Shown here piece after piece: positions 44,858-54,411 of a DNA stretch of 64,000 nt. The stretch covers positions 1,364,001 to 1,428,000 of the forward strand of contig NZ_PYMB01000001.1 of NCBI RefSeq assembly GCF_003026455.1, in the 5' to 3' direction. Source of the DNA: Photobacterium rosenbergii. GTDB lineage: Bacteria; Pseudomonadota; Gammaproteobacteria; Enterobacterales; Vibrionaceae. The position numbers were made by a program, and so were the translations under genes. Position 1 is the first letter of the stretch. Each line of letters starts with the position of its first letter. The notes under the pieces are model-generated. The model was not told the origin of the DNA. It worked only from the letters and a program-made list of their open reading frames with translations, and did not search any database.

Positions 44858-46510
44858 TTATTTGAAGCTATGGGGGAACAACTCTTCCAAAGATGGGTTT
44901 GGATGACGCTCTAACGGTGCGTCACGCCATTCTTTCAATGGGGGGACTCCATATTCATCCTGCAATTCGGCAAGACGGTGAATAAGGCGCCCTATTTCTT
45001 GTTTGTAGCGGGGGTCATCAATTGCATTGACCATTTCAGATGGGTCCGCCTCCAGATCGTAGAACTCCCACTGATCATCCGGGTTGTAGAAGTGGATCAA
45101 TTTGTACCGACCATCAGATACACCATAGTGACGGGCAACATCATGAAAGCCTGGATACTCGTAGTAGTGGTAATAAAGCGCATCACGCCAACCCGCATCG
45201 CCCTGCCCGGCCAGAAGTGGCAAAAGCGATTTACCGTGAACATCTTTCGGGGTCTGCAAACCAGCTAGCTGCATAAAGGTTGGGGCATAGTCGATATTTT
45301 GCACCAGCTCATCGACGACGGTGCCCGGTTTGATAACGCCAGGAAGCTGCATTACCAACGGGGTCGAGAACGACTCCTCATACATAAAACGCTTGTCGTA
45401 GAAGCCATGCTCGCCAAGGAAAAAGCCCTGATCAGAGGTGTACACCACCAAGGTGTTTTCACTTAGTCCATTTTCCTCCAAGTAATCCAGCACCTCACCC
45501 ACACTTTCATCCACCGCAACAATGGTCGCCAGATAATCTTGCATGTATCGCTGGTACTTCCATTCCGCCATCTGCTTCTCTGTCCAGTAGGCTTCGTTGG
45601 CATTCATGTAGTCATTGCGGGCCTGATAGGCTTTGTCCCACTCGGCACGTTGCTCATCGGTCAAACGCGCTAACAAGTGCGGCCAAATATCCTCGCGCCA
45701 CTCCCCCTCACCTTCAGCGACGGTCATTTTGATATCGTGGCCGTCCTGGGTATGGTTAGCGATTGTCATTGACTGCTTGCTAGCCGCCTTGCGCCCATCG
45801 TAATTATCATAGAAATTATCTGGCAGCGGAAACTCAACGTTCTCAAATAGCTGGGTATGACGAGGAGCCGGCATCCAGTTGCGGTGCGGGGCCTTGTGGT
45901 GCATCAGCAATGCGAAAGGTTTGGATTTATCCCGCCCTTCATCCAGCCACTCAAGGGTCTTATCAGTGATCAAATCGGTGGTGTAACCCATCTCCATTTT
46001 CACGCCGTCAACGGTGATGAAATCCGGGTTGTAGTACTCACCCTGATCATTGAGGATCTCCCAATGGTCAAAGTTAAAACCATTGGGGATACGGTTGATA
46101 TGCCACTTACCGATCATCGCGGTGGTATATCCGGCATCCTGCAGCGCGTTAGGCCAGTTAAACTGGGTGCCATCGAAGATCTGACCGTTGTAGGTAAAGC
46201 CATTCTCATGGCCAAACTTACCGGTGAGCATCGCTGCGCGGCTCGGCCCGCACAGGGAGTTGGTGACATATGAGTGCTGGAACTGGGCCCCATTGGCAGC
46301 AATGCGGTCAATATTTGGGGTAGGTGCCAATTTGGAAATAGGGTGACCATAAGCGCTCAGCGCTTGCACGGCGTGGTCATCAGACATGATGAACAGGATA
46401 TTCGGACGCTCCTGGCTAGCCCCGCTACTTTGCTCATCTGCTACTGCAGTATTGATCAAAGGTTGGGTGAATGCCCCTGCGACCAAGCATGAAATCAGCG
46501 CTTTTTTCAT
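44858..46510 (-). CDS. Exported S1-family sulfatase (sulfatase 6)
   Basis: 550-residue exported paralogue of sulfatase 5. I start it at the ATG at 46510 because AAGGA lies nine to ten bases upstream and a signal peptide follows directly (MKKALISCLVAGAFTQPLINTAVA, then DEQ); the longer frame would overlap the GH3 stop codon. The metal site is MSDDHAVQA, the catalytic Cys is residue 87 in LCGPSRAAMLTGK, and GKWHINR and HHKAPHRNWMPAPR are present. Like its paralogue it resembles N-acetylglucosamine-6-sulfatase-type enzymes. It lies 46 bases after a secreted GH3 gene, mirroring the cytoplasmic GH3 plus sulfatase 5 pair. Confidence 0.9.
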   Translation of the reverse strand: MKKALISCLVAGAFTQPLINTAVADEQSSGASQERPNILFIMSDDHAVQALSAYGHPISKLAPTPNIDRIAANGAQFQHSYVTNSLCGPSRAAMLTGKFGHENGFTYNGQIFDGTQFNWPNALQDAGYTTAMIGKWHINRIPNGFNFDHWEILNDQGEYYNPDFITVDGVKMEMGYTTDLITDKTLEWLDEGRDKSKPFALLMHHKAPHRNWMPAPRHTQLFENVEFPLPDNFYDNYDGRKAASKQSMTIANHTQDGHDIKMTVAEGEGEWREDIWPHLLARLTDEQRAEWDKAYQARNDYMNANEAYWTEKQMAEWKYQRYMQDYLATIVAVDESVGEVLDYLEENGLSENTLVVYTSDQGFFLGEHGFYDKRFMYEESFSTPLVMQLPGVIKPGTVVDELVQNIDYAPTFMQLAGLQTPKDVHGKSLLPLLAGQGDAGWRDALYYHYYEYPGFHDVARHYGVSDGRYKLIHFYNPDDQWEFYDLEADPSEMVNAIDDPRYKQEIGRLIHRLAELQDEYGVPPLKEWRDAPLERHPNPSLEELFPHSFK

Positions 46511-46525
46511 AAATGATTCCTTCGC

Positions 46526-46547
46526 AAAAGCCCGCCAATGACGGGCT
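46526..46547 (-). terminator. Intercistronic hairpin before sulfatase 6
   Basis: AGCCCG / CGGGCT hairpin with T-run on the - strand, located between the GH3 stop and the sulfatase 6 ribosome site. It likely lowers sulfatase expression relative to GH3. Confidence 0.5.
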
Positions 46548-46556
46548 AACTTTTTA

Positions 46557-48944
46557 TTATTTTTCAACCAATTCGAAGCTTGCCTTTTTCACGTCGTCCG
46601 AGGCAGTTCCGACGAAAACGTCAAACGATCCGGTTTCTACGCCCCAGCTCATATCGGCGCGGTAGAATGCAAGATCAGCCGGCGTCAAAGTGAAAGAAAT
46701 CGTTTTTGACTCGCCTTTGTCGAAATGCACTTTCTGGAAGCCTTTAAGCTCTTTTACCGGGCGGGTGATAGAGCCGACATGCTGGCGGGTATATAGCTGA
46801 ACCACTTCTTCACCGGCGTAGTTACCGCTGTTGGTAATATCGACAGAGACGGTCAGTTCACCATCCACTGCCAGCTCTTCGCTGCTCAGACGGATATCGC
46901 CATAGTCAAACTGGGTGTAGCTCAGGCCATGGCCAAACGCGTACAGAGGCGTGTTCGGAGAGTCATCATAACGAGACTTGTAATGCTCCTGGCGCTGGTT
47001 CGGGTTGTCCGCAAAGTAAGGGCGACCGGTATTCTTCTCGTTGTAGAAAATTGGCACCTGGCCCACAGAGCGCGGGAAGGTCATCGGCAGCTTGCCTGAT
47101 GGTGTGAAGTCACCGGAGATAACATCGGCAAGAGCAATACCGCCCATGGTGCCCGGGTACCAGGCATGAAGGATGGCATCGACATTCTCGTCAGCCCAGC
47201 GCAAATCATTCGGACGACCGCTCATCACTACCAACACCATAGGTTTGCCAAGCTTCTTCAACTCTTCCATCACCTGCTGCTGGTTGCCCGGCAGGGTCAA
47301 CTCAGTGCGGCTTGATGCTTCACCGGACATACGTTGCTCTTCGCCCATGACCATAACAATCACATCAGACTTTTTCGCGGCTGCTACTGCACGCTTCATC
47401 TCTTTCTCTAGCGATGAGTCATCGGCTGTAATGCGTGGTACGCCGATACCCTGAAGGGCATCGATTTCTTGTTGCGAAGTGATGTATTCGTAGCTTGCAC
47501 CCTTGGCATAGTTGAACTTGACGTTTTTACCGAAACGGTGCTTGAACCCTTCCAAAACTGTCACAGGATGCGACTTGCGATCCCCTGCGGCTGCCCAGTT
47601 GCCAATCATGTCAAACTTGCTGTCCGCCAGCGGTCCAATCAAGGCAATAGACTTAATTTCATCGTCTTTCAACGGTAACGTCTGGTTGTCATTTTTGAGT
47701 AGTACGAAAGACTTACGGGCAACATCGCGCGCTGCATTTTGATTTTCTACGCTGAGGATTTCACGCTTGGCGCGAGATTCATCATTGTAGCGGTATGGGT
47801 CTTCGAACAGGCCAAGACGCCATTTCATCTCGAGGATTTGGCGAACTGCAGTATCAATTTTCTCTTCGGACACTTTGCCTTCGGCAACAAGCTCTTCGAG
47901 ATAGTTGATATACAGCTGACCAACCATGTCCATATCGGCACCGGCATTAAACGCGATCTCTGCGGCATGCTTATCGTCACGGGCGTAACCGTGGGGAACC
48001 AGTTCATTGATAGCGGTGTAGTCAGTTACCACAAACCCTTCAAATCCCCATTGGTCACGCAGGATATCAGTCAGCAGGCGTTTGCTACCTGTGGCTGGAA
48101 TACCATTCAAGTCATTGAATGAGGTCATGAATGTTGCAACACCGGCATCCACCATGGCTTTGAACGGAGGCATCTGCGTCGTCCAGAGTTCGTGCTCCGA
48201 CACATCGGTGGTGTGGTAATCACGACCAGCCTGGGACAGGCCGTAGCCAACAAAGTGTTTGGCTGTCGCCATGATGGTATCTTCTTGGCTCAGGTCATCA
48301 CCCTGAAAGCCCTCGACTCGGGCAACTGCCATCGCTGTTGATAGGAATGGATCCTCACCGGCAGCTTCAGACACGCGGCCCCAGCGAGGGTCACGGACTA
48401 AGTCAGCCATCGGAGCGAATGTCCACATGATGCCATCAGCAGATGCTTCCTTTGCAGCAACGCGGGCGCTGAGTTTAACAGCGTCAAGATCCCATGTGGC
48501 AGCTTCACCAATTGACTGCGGGAAGATGGTCTTATGGCCATGGATGATGTCGTGACCGACAATCAACGGAATACCGAGACGGGTTTCTTCAACCGCGATT
48601 TTCTGAAGTTCGCGACCGAAATCAGCCCCGTAGGCATTGAAGATAGCCCCGACCTGACCGTCTTTGATTTGCTGCTCGTAGGACTCATTGATAAAAGGAC
48701 CGGTCACATTGCGGAAGCCACTTTGCAGATCCAACTGCCCGACTTTCTCCTTCAATGTCATCTGGTTAATCAAACCGCCAATGAAGGCATCCATTTTCTC
48801 TTTGTCATCTTGCCAATGTGCCGTTGACGCAGATTCTGTACGCTCAACATTGATCATGTCACTAAACATGGTTGAACTTGCCATTACATAACCACCCATT
48901 GTCATACTAAGCGCGAGCAAGGTCGGCTTTATCACTGTTTTCAT
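46557..48944 (-). CDS. Exported GH3 beta-glucosidase (BglX-like)
   Basis: 795-residue secreted family 3 glycosidase. The signal peptide ends near YVMA-SST. The barrel domain holds LVRDPRWGRVSEAAGEDP and the nucleophile Asp308 in VVTDYTA. The sandwich domain has GEASSRTELTLPGNQ, and an Fn3-like domain closes the chain. It should act in the periplasm on beta-linked glucooligosaccharides. It is the periplasmic counterpart of the cytoplasmic GH3 at 29307-31478. It is first in its operon; a degenerate operator-like sequence lies about 80 bases upstream (49021-49036). Confidence 0.92.
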   Translation of the reverse strand: MKTVIKPTLLALSMTMGGYVMASSTMFSDMINVERTESASTAHWQDDKEKMDAFIGGLINQMTLKEKVGQLDLQSGFRNVTGPFINESYEQQIKDGQVGAIFNAYGADFGRELQKIAVEETRLGIPLIVGHDIIHGHKTIFPQSIGEAATWDLDAVKLSARVAAKEASADGIMWTFAPMADLVRDPRWGRVSEAAGEDPFLSTAMAVARVEGFQGDDLSQEDTIMATAKHFVGYGLSQAGRDYHTTDVSEHELWTTQMPPFKAMVDAGVATFMTSFNDLNGIPATGSKRLLTDILRDQWGFEGFVVTDYTAINELVPHGYARDDKHAAEIAFNAGADMDMVGQLYINYLEELVAEGKVSEEKIDTAVRQILEMKWRLGLFEDPYRYNDESRAKREILSVENQNAARDVARKSFVLLKNDNQTLPLKDDEIKSIALIGPLADSKFDMIGNWAAAGDRKSHPVTVLEGFKHRFGKNVKFNYAKGASYEYITSQQEIDALQGIGVPRITADDSSLEKEMKRAVAAAKKSDVIVMVMGEEQRMSGEASSRTELTLPGNQQQVMEELKKLGKPMVLVVMSGRPNDLRWADENVDAILHAWYPGTMGGIALADVISGDFTPSGKLPMTFPRSVGQVPIFYNEKNTGRPYFADNPNQRQEHYKSRYDDSPNTPLYAFGHGLSYTQFDYGDIRLSSEELAVDGELTVSVDITNSGNYAGEEVVQLYTRQHVGSITRPVKELKGFQKVHFDKGESKTISFTLTPADLAFYRADMSWGVETGSFDVFVGTASDDVKKASFELVEK

Positions 48945-49020
48945 ACCATTCCCGAAAAATCATCAAATCTATCTGGAAGCCCTGTGCTACGGAAAGGACG
49001 ATAATCTCCGCCTCAAAGCC

Positions 49021-49036
49021 GTATCGTTTCGAAAAA
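49021..49036 (-). promoter_or_regulatory. Degenerate operator-like site
   Basis: On the - strand it reads TTTTTCGAAACGATAC, which keeps TCGAAACG of the consensus but loses the TTT half. It lies about 77 bases upstream of the secreted GH3 start, so it could be a weaker member of the same operator set. Confidence 0.4.
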
Positions 49037-49150
49037 CACCCCAAAACAACCAAAACCTTTAAAATCAGCAAATTAAAAACATACCAATAATTTAAAGCAT
49101 GGATTTAAGCGCTATATACATCCATAATCATTACGGCGAATACTATTTCA

Positions 49151-49166
49151 GTCGAATCATTTCGAC
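49151..49166. promoter_or_regulatory. Inverted repeat GTCGAA-N4-TTCGAC
   Basis: Perfect six-base arms separated by TCAT, in the gap upstream of the secreted GH3 gene. The arm sequence resembles the outer parts of the GAAACGTTT sites and of Cra-type boxes. Possible regulator site; no further support. Confidence 0.3.
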
Positions 49167-49280
49167 AACAGCATATGTTGAAAAATGAGACCCAATACCC
49201 ATTTACTTTGCGGCAAGGTGTTCAGGAAAAGGGGAAGCAAAAATTCAACGAGGTAATGGTGACGGGGAAGGTACGATAGA

Positions 49281-49312
49281 AAAAGCCTGCTGAAACAATC
49301 ACAGCAGGCTTT
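49281..49312 (-). terminator. Terminator of the DUF2799-like lipoprotein gene
   Basis: AAGCCTGCTG / CAGCAGGCTT with a nine-base loop and a T-run on the - strand, 29 bases past the stop codon. Confidence 0.88.
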
Positions 49313-49340
49313 GTGGTAAGGGAGAGGCGGTCATTGGGAA

Positions 49341-49736
49341 CTAGTAGTCGTAACTATCGATCGACGGCTCGTAAGTCCCCAACTCCCAGTCATAATTTTG
49401 CTGGTTGATTTCATAATCAACCCAGCCAATATTATATTGCTCGGCAAAGTTAGGGTTCAGCTCATCACAGGTGCCCTGATAGAACACACCACTTAGGCCC
49501 ACATCATATCCATCTTGCTCACAAAATGCTTTCAGGCCAGAGACATACCCTTTTTGATAGGCCGCTACATCGACCGACTCAAGGCGAGAGGTTTCAATCA
49601 TCTTGCTACCGCCCATGGCAAGATCGTAACCAAATTGCTCCCAGGTTTCGCCCTTTTTCAGCGCGATAGTGGAAGAGCATCCCGCAAGAATGATAACAAG
49701 ACACGCAGTCATTAATTTCTTATTAATCCCCATCAT
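49341..49736 (-). CDS. DUF2799-like small lipoprotein
   Basis: 131-residue lipoprotein with lipobox ILAGC (Cys20). The rest carries the Gly/Tyr/Cys pattern seen in DUF2799 proteins of Vibrionaceae and relatives: WEQFGYDLAMGG, YQKGYVSGLKAFC, GYDVGLSGVFYQGTC, YNIGWVDYEINQ, with two Cys that could form a disulfide. Function unknown. It has its own terminator and a good ribosome site (GAGGAG); two adjacent ATG codons compete as start. It separates the glycan locus from the MoxR-Bat operon and need not belong to either. Confidence 0.75.
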   Translation of the reverse strand: MMGINKKLMTACLVIILAGCSSTIALKKGETWEQFGYDLAMGGSKMIETSRLESVDVAAYQKGYVSGLKAFCEQDGYDVGLSGVFYQGTCDELNPNFAEQYNIGWVDYEINQQNYDWELGTYEPSIDSYDY

Positions 49737-50273
49737 CTACTCCTCAATGATAAAGCTTCAATAAACAGGTAAAGAACATTTTTTAAATTAGCGTCAATCT
49801 AAGACAAGATAATTTTACAACGTGATAAGACTGGTAAATTTATGCTTATCAATAACTATAACATATACCAATATCATGACTTTATCATGGCTATAATTCA
49901 GGCTTGAGATACGAATCGATAAAGCCAACTTCTTAAAATTTTTCTAATATTTTATCTTATTATTACACTTAAAAAATTGAAAACTATCGAAATAGGCAAT
50001 CAAGTTCGACACAAACATAAATTTAAAACGATTAAAATCATATGGATAAGAAGATAATAGCGATATAGTGATGAATTGTTACCTCTAGATTAATCGAAAT
50101 AGACAAACCCTAATCTTTGTATTTCAACTAAATGTTGATATTTTTAACCACGCAAAAGACAAATAATTTACACTGCTTTACTTAAATAAAAGCGCATTTC
50201 ATGAAGGATAACTAAAGCTATTATTTATTGATTAGCAAACCCACTCACCAATATTGAACCCATGCTTAACGAA
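49737..50273. other. AT-rich intergenic region
   Basis: About 540 bases with no supported gene, RNA or repeat. It is strongly AT-rich. The part next to 49737 presumably holds the promoter of the small lipoprotein gene. No GAAACGTTT site is seen. Confidence 0.5.
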
Positions 50274-50304
50274 ACAAAAAAAGCAGCCGATTCTGGGCTG
50301 CTTT
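50274..50304 (-). terminator. Terminator of the MoxR-Bat operon
   Basis: AAGCAGCC / GGCTGCTT with a seven-base loop and seven Ts on the - strand side, 30 bases past the BatD-like stop codon. Confidence 0.9.
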
Positions 50305-50333
50305 AGTCTCTCATTTTATTACTTATATCTACC

Positions 50334-51578
50334 CTAGGGCTCTATTGGCGCAAAGTCAGTCTTTGCTTTTCTTCCCCGTTTCATTTCTTTTAGTTGAGTC
50401 AACACCGCAGTTCGCTCCGTTTTGCCATCTGTTGGTGACGTACTGTAAAATGCAGCAAAATAAGCATCCATCAACCGGCCGCACTCACTCTTCACTTCTG
50501 GATTTGCATTCCCCCACGCCCGGACAACATCTTGATGGTTACCTTGTTCAAGCGCAGTATGCAGACAACACTCTTTGCTTGAGTGTTTGGACATTGGGTG
50601 GACTTGTTGGCTTTGAAGGCGCTTATGGACCTGATAAAGACGCAGTAACGTGACCAACCATAGTACAGAGATAACCAACGTCGCATACCGCCAATGGCTA
50701 TGTTCAGGCATTTCCGATTCCAACCCCTCAATAGCCAAGGTCTGCGTTTCGTTCGGTAATATATTCAATGCCAATCCCTCTACAGAGGCAACGGTGCTTT
50801 TGCTATGGACGGTGTCAAACCACGGGATCGACAAACCCGGTATTTCGAACATCCCTTCCTCGCGAGGGACGATAACCTGCCTTAGTGTTAATTTCATCCC
50901 ATCATCAACCGCTATAAACTTTGGCTGTTCACTGTAAACATTCATGTTTTCAGGGTAGTCCACAGTTAGCTCGGGAAAATTGTCAATGTTTCTGCCTTCT
51001 ATGTACAAACTGAGTGTCCTGGTGATAGAGCCACCAACCTGTAAGGCTGAAGCCTCTGTCGACCAATGCTGCTCGAGGGTTACCTGCTGCGATGGCAGCC
51101 AATACCCTTGATAACTTTCAGGCTTTGGGCGGCTTTCGAGGGTCACGACGTTCGACTGGTTTCTCACCCGGCGACGGGCACCATTTTCATTAACCGCAAC
51201 ATGGGTTAACGACGCTCCTTCCAAGGTAATTGCGCCAATTTGTTTTGCCGAAATAAGAAAGCGGTATGTCGAGATCCTGAACTCATCATTACCTACAAAA
51301 TAATACTCATGATCTTGGCTCCCCCTTCGAACATTAACCCCTTCCCCCCGAGGAGGGTTCACGCGAGAGAAATGAATATCTGCCCGTGACTCCACCCGAA
51401 GAATGTAGGTCGCCTCGGTTTCCGGATAGACCGTATCGCGCACCAGTTCAGCCGATAAACCAATTAAGTCATCAAGCCTGCCCTCTCCCAAACTCCCGGC
51501 TGTTGCAGTAAGCGGTGCCATAACACTCAGCGGGGCGAATACTAAGCCACACAACAAGACTAAAATTCTTCTTATCAT
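50334..51578 (-). CDS. BatD-like periplasmic/membrane protein
   Basis: 414-residue protein with an N-terminal signal (MIRRILVLLCGLVFAPLSVMA), a beta-rich periplasmic part of about 270 residues and one membrane helix (about 298-315) with a short cytoplasmic tail. The layout and the strings ESRADIHFSRVNPPRGEG and LTLRQVIVPREEGMFEIPGLSIPWFD match BatD-type proteins of MoxR operons. Its role is unknown; the operon is thought to form an envelope chaperone-like complex. It is the last gene, six bases after the VWA-TPR gene. Confidence 0.82.
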   Translation of the reverse strand: MIRRILVLLCGLVFAPLSVMAPLTATAGSLGEGRLDDLIGLSAELVRDTVYPETEATYILRVESRADIHFSRVNPPRGEGVNVRRGSQDHEYYFVGNDEFRISTYRFLISAKQIGAITLEGASLTHVAVNENGARRRVRNQSNVVTLESRPKPESYQGYWLPSQQVTLEQHWSTEASALQVGGSITRTLSLYIEGRNIDNFPELTVDYPENMNVYSEQPKFIAVDDGMKLTLRQVIVPREEGMFEIPGLSIPWFDTVHSKSTVASVEGLALNILPNETQTLAIEGLESEMPEHSHWRYATLVISVLWLVTLLRLYQVHKRLQSQQVHPMSKHSSKECCLHTALEQGNHQDVVRAWGNANPEVKSECGRLMDAYFAAFYSTSPTDGKTERTAVLTQLKEMKRGRKAKTDFAPIEP

Positions 51579-51584
51579 TTTCAG

Positions 51585-53450
51585 TTACCACTCAATCTCG
51601 GTTTGTACGGCAGGCTCTTTCAATTCAGCCTGCAACAGCAGCAGGTTTCTCAACAGCAGCGTGCGGTCATCTTGAATTTGGGTGAGGCGGTTCAGGACTG
51701 GATTCATTTCGCCAAGTTCACTCAGTTGATGACGAATCGCCTCTATATCTTCTTCGGTCGGAGTCCCGAAATCGACATCGGTCGCACCGGCTGTAAATTC
51801 ATCGGCATCATATTCACCCGATTCACCGGACTGTTGCTGCGGAGGATGGAAATCACCGCCACTGTCAGGGGTAAACTGGGGATTTTCTGATTGGTTCCCC
51901 TGTGAATCGCTGCTGCCGGTACTATCACTTTCACCTTGCTGCTCAGGCACATTTTCCGTGTCGGGATCTGACTCTAGGTTATCCTCACCACCGCTATTGT
52001 CATCAGAACCCGTGTCGTCACGTTCCTCGTCACCATCGCTATCACCGCTCTCCTCTTCATCAGAATTGCCGTCGTCCCCAGCCTCGCCACTTTGCTGCTG
52101 GTTATCGTGATCTTGGTTTTCCAGCGCTTGCAACGCCCCTTCAACCAAGCTGAGGTTAAACATGGCGCCTTGATGCCCGGGATTGATTTCTATCACTTCA
52201 CGATATTTGATGAGCGCCTCTTCCAAGCGTCCAGCCTTGGCTAGCGCATTACCAAGATTGTAATCACTCTTATTATCAGTCACTTGAGAGAAGGCCTCTA
52301 TTGCGCCCTGGTAATCCCCCGCTTCATACAAAGCTGTTCCTTGCCAAGCTGGATCTGCAAACAAGTTGGCTGCTTCTTGGTAATTTTTCTGTTGGTATTG
52401 CTGGTAGCCCTGCCGATCCGCATTACTCCATAGCCGGCTGATTTCACTAGCCTCTGAGGGAAAACTTGGCAACAACATCACCAAGCCAACCGACCAGACC
52501 ATCCCACGCCTGAACGTCATCAACAGCATTGCGGCTAAAGGCCATAACAGCCAATAACCATCGTTGATGAACTGGCTAGAAAGCCCGCCTGACTGCTCGC
52601 TCAAATCTTCGATACTGCGCATTTTTGCCAAGAATCGATATAGTTGCTCAATATCTTGTTGAGAATGCTGATAAGTCACCGAAATACCGCCCGTTTGAAC
52701 CGATAGCGCACTGAGTCTCTCAGGTACAAGTCGGGATATTACTGGCTGGCCATCATCGTCAAGGCGCGGCTTGCCATTCTGGTCAACCACCGGAGCCCCT
52801 TGTGGGGTGCTGATGGCATAGGTAGATAGTGAGTAAGGGGTATCCACCAGCAATGCTGCGATATCTGCCTTTTCCCTATCGCTAATCCCTGACGTCACCA
52901 GCAAAATATCACCATAGCCGAACTGGGTCTGTTCCAGTAATGTCACAGCTTCTGCCACCCCCGAAGCGGCATTTTTACCCGTGGACGGCATCACATCCGG
53001 TGACAGGTGCTCTATCTGAGTCAATACCGTATTGTTGTCATGAGTCAACGGACTGATGGTGTATCCCGCATTCGAATAGGCCACCACACCGGTATACCCC
53101 TCATCCACTAGGTTGATGAGGTCAGTCACTTTGTAGAAAGCCTGCTGAAAACGGCTCGGAGCAATATCTTGAGCATACATAGCCTGTGACATATCCATCA
53201 CTATTACCCGCGCCCGCTCCAACTCAGAATGGGGCCGGTCTTGCTCCCGCCAATGCGGCCCTGCCATTGCAACCATCACAATCGACCATGCAAGGGTGAG
53301 CCAGCAACTGAAACGGTTTCGGGAATAAAAGCGTTCCTGTTGTAGATGCGGAGCGATAAGGCCCTGTTGCTGGCGGTGGTATTTCAGCCACAGAAAAGCT
53401 GGTGCGAGCAAAAGCCCCAACAACCACAGTGGGGTAAAGAAGTTAACCAT
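51585..53450 (-). CDS. VWA-TPR membrane protein (BatB/BatC fusion)
   Basis: 621-residue fusion. Two N-terminal hydrophobic segments are followed by a von Willebrand A domain (about 80-290) and further membrane spans near 300-335. A TPR block (about 370-450, ALYEAGDYQGAIEAF and LIKYREVIEINPGHQ) and a long acidic low-complexity Asp/Glu/Ser/Gln tail come next. The metal-site motif reads DMSQA instead of DxSxS, so one Ser ligand is replaced by Ala; the domain may bind metal weakly or not at all. It overlaps the preceding VWA gene by eight bases. Confidence 0.85.
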   Translation of the reverse strand: MVNFFTPLWLLGLLLAPAFLWLKYHRQQQGLIAPHLQQERFYSRNRFSCWLTLAWSIVMVAMAGPHWREQDRPHSELERARVIVMDMSQAMYAQDIAPSRFQQAFYKVTDLINLVDEGYTGVVAYSNAGYTISPLTHDNNTVLTQIEHLSPDVMPSTGKNAASGVAEAVTLLEQTQFGYGDILLVTSGISDREKADIAALLVDTPYSLSTYAISTPQGAPVVDQNGKPRLDDDGQPVISRLVPERLSALSVQTGGISVTYQHSQQDIEQLYRFLAKMRSIEDLSEQSGGLSSQFINDGYWLLWPLAAMLLMTFRRGMVWSVGLVMLLPSFPSEASEISRLWSNADRQGYQQYQQKNYQEAANLFADPAWQGTALYEAGDYQGAIEAFSQVTDNKSDYNLGNALAKAGRLEEALIKYREVIEINPGHQGAMFNLSLVEGALQALENQDHDNQQQSGEAGDDGNSDEEESGDSDGDEERDDTGSDDNSGGEDNLESDPDTENVPEQQGESDSTGSSDSQGNQSENPQFTPDSGGDFHPPQQQSGESGEYDADEFTAGATDVDFGTPTEEDIEAIRHQLSELGEMNPVLNRLTQIQDDRTLLLRNLLLLQAELKEPAVQTEIEW

Positions 53451-54411
53451 AACGCCTCCGATAGAGCGCCAGCATTACCATGAGCACCAAAGTACAAAAC
53501 AAGGGATAAGGGTAGAGGTCATCACGCGGCTGCCAGGTTTGCTCGGTATCGGAGATTGGCTCCAAACCATCGATGAGAGAGTACACTTCGGTAAGCTCAT
53601 CCTTATTGCGTGCCCTGAAGTACCGACCACCGGTAAGTTCGGCAATGTCCGTTAGCAAGGATTCATCCAGATCCCATGACGGATTGGTTTCGTGCAACTC
53701 GCCAAAGGCATTCTCAACCATCATAGATTCAGCCCCGAGACCAATACTGTAAATGGTGACATTGCTGTCCTTGGCGAGTTCTGCCGCTGCCATCGGTTCT
53801 ACCGCGCCGATGGTATTGCTACCATCACTCAATAAAATCATAACCCGCTGTGGCGCTTCGCTATCGATGAAGGTCTTAGTCGCAATAGCGACGCCTTCGC
53901 CAATAGCAGTCATGTAACCCACCAGCCCCAACGTCAGCTGTTCGATTTGTTGCTCGAGGTTGCGGATATCCAGTGTTAACGGTGTATGGAGGTAGCCGTG
54001 ATCGGCAAATAACACAAGCCCTAACCTGTCCCCTTCACGCCGACGAACAAAATCCACGAGAACACTTTTCATCGCCGACATCCTACTTATGGCTTCGTCT
54101 CCCCCGCCACTCATGTCTTCGATATCCATCGAGCCCGACAGATCAACCACCAGCATGACGTCCCTGTGCTCCATCGGAACACTGATTGGCTCACCAAGCC
54201 AAACTGGACGCGCTAAGGCCGATAGCAAAAATAGCCAAGCGGCGACACTCAGTACCATTGGCACTTTACTGTTGTGAATACTGTCATCGAGATCATTGGG
54301 AAGGCGCCCGAGCCTTAGCACAGAAGTTGGTTGAACTTCACGGGCAAAGCGCCGTACAACCCACGGCAGCGGGAGCATCAAAGCGACAGGAAGGTAATCA
54401 AACGCTAGCAT
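53443..54411 (-). CDS. VWA-domain membrane protein (BatA-like)
   Basis: 322-residue protein with membrane segments at the N-terminus (about 53-70) and C-terminus (about 300-316) and a von Willebrand A domain between. The metal-ion-dependent adhesion site is intact: VVDLSGSMD (about 89-97) and LSDGSNT later. It therefore contrasts with the degenerate site of its partner. It overlaps its neighbours on both sides, so the operon is translationally tight. Confidence 0.88.
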   Translation of the reverse strand: MLAFDYLPVALMLPLPWVVRRFAREVQPTSVLRLGRLPNDLDDSIHNSKVPMVLSVAAWLFLLSALARPVWLGEPISVPMEHRDVMLVVDLSGSMDIEDMSGGGDEAISRMSAMKSVLVDFVRRREGDRLGLVLFADHGYLHTPLTLDIRNLEQQIEQLTLGLVGYMTAIGEGVAIATKTFIDSEAPQRVMILLSDGSNTIGAVEPMAAAELAKDSNVTIYSIGLGAESMMVENAFGELHETNPSWDLDESLLTDIAELTGGRYFRARNKDELTEVYSLIDGLEPISDTEQTWQPRDDLYPYPLFCTLVLMVMLALYRRRYG

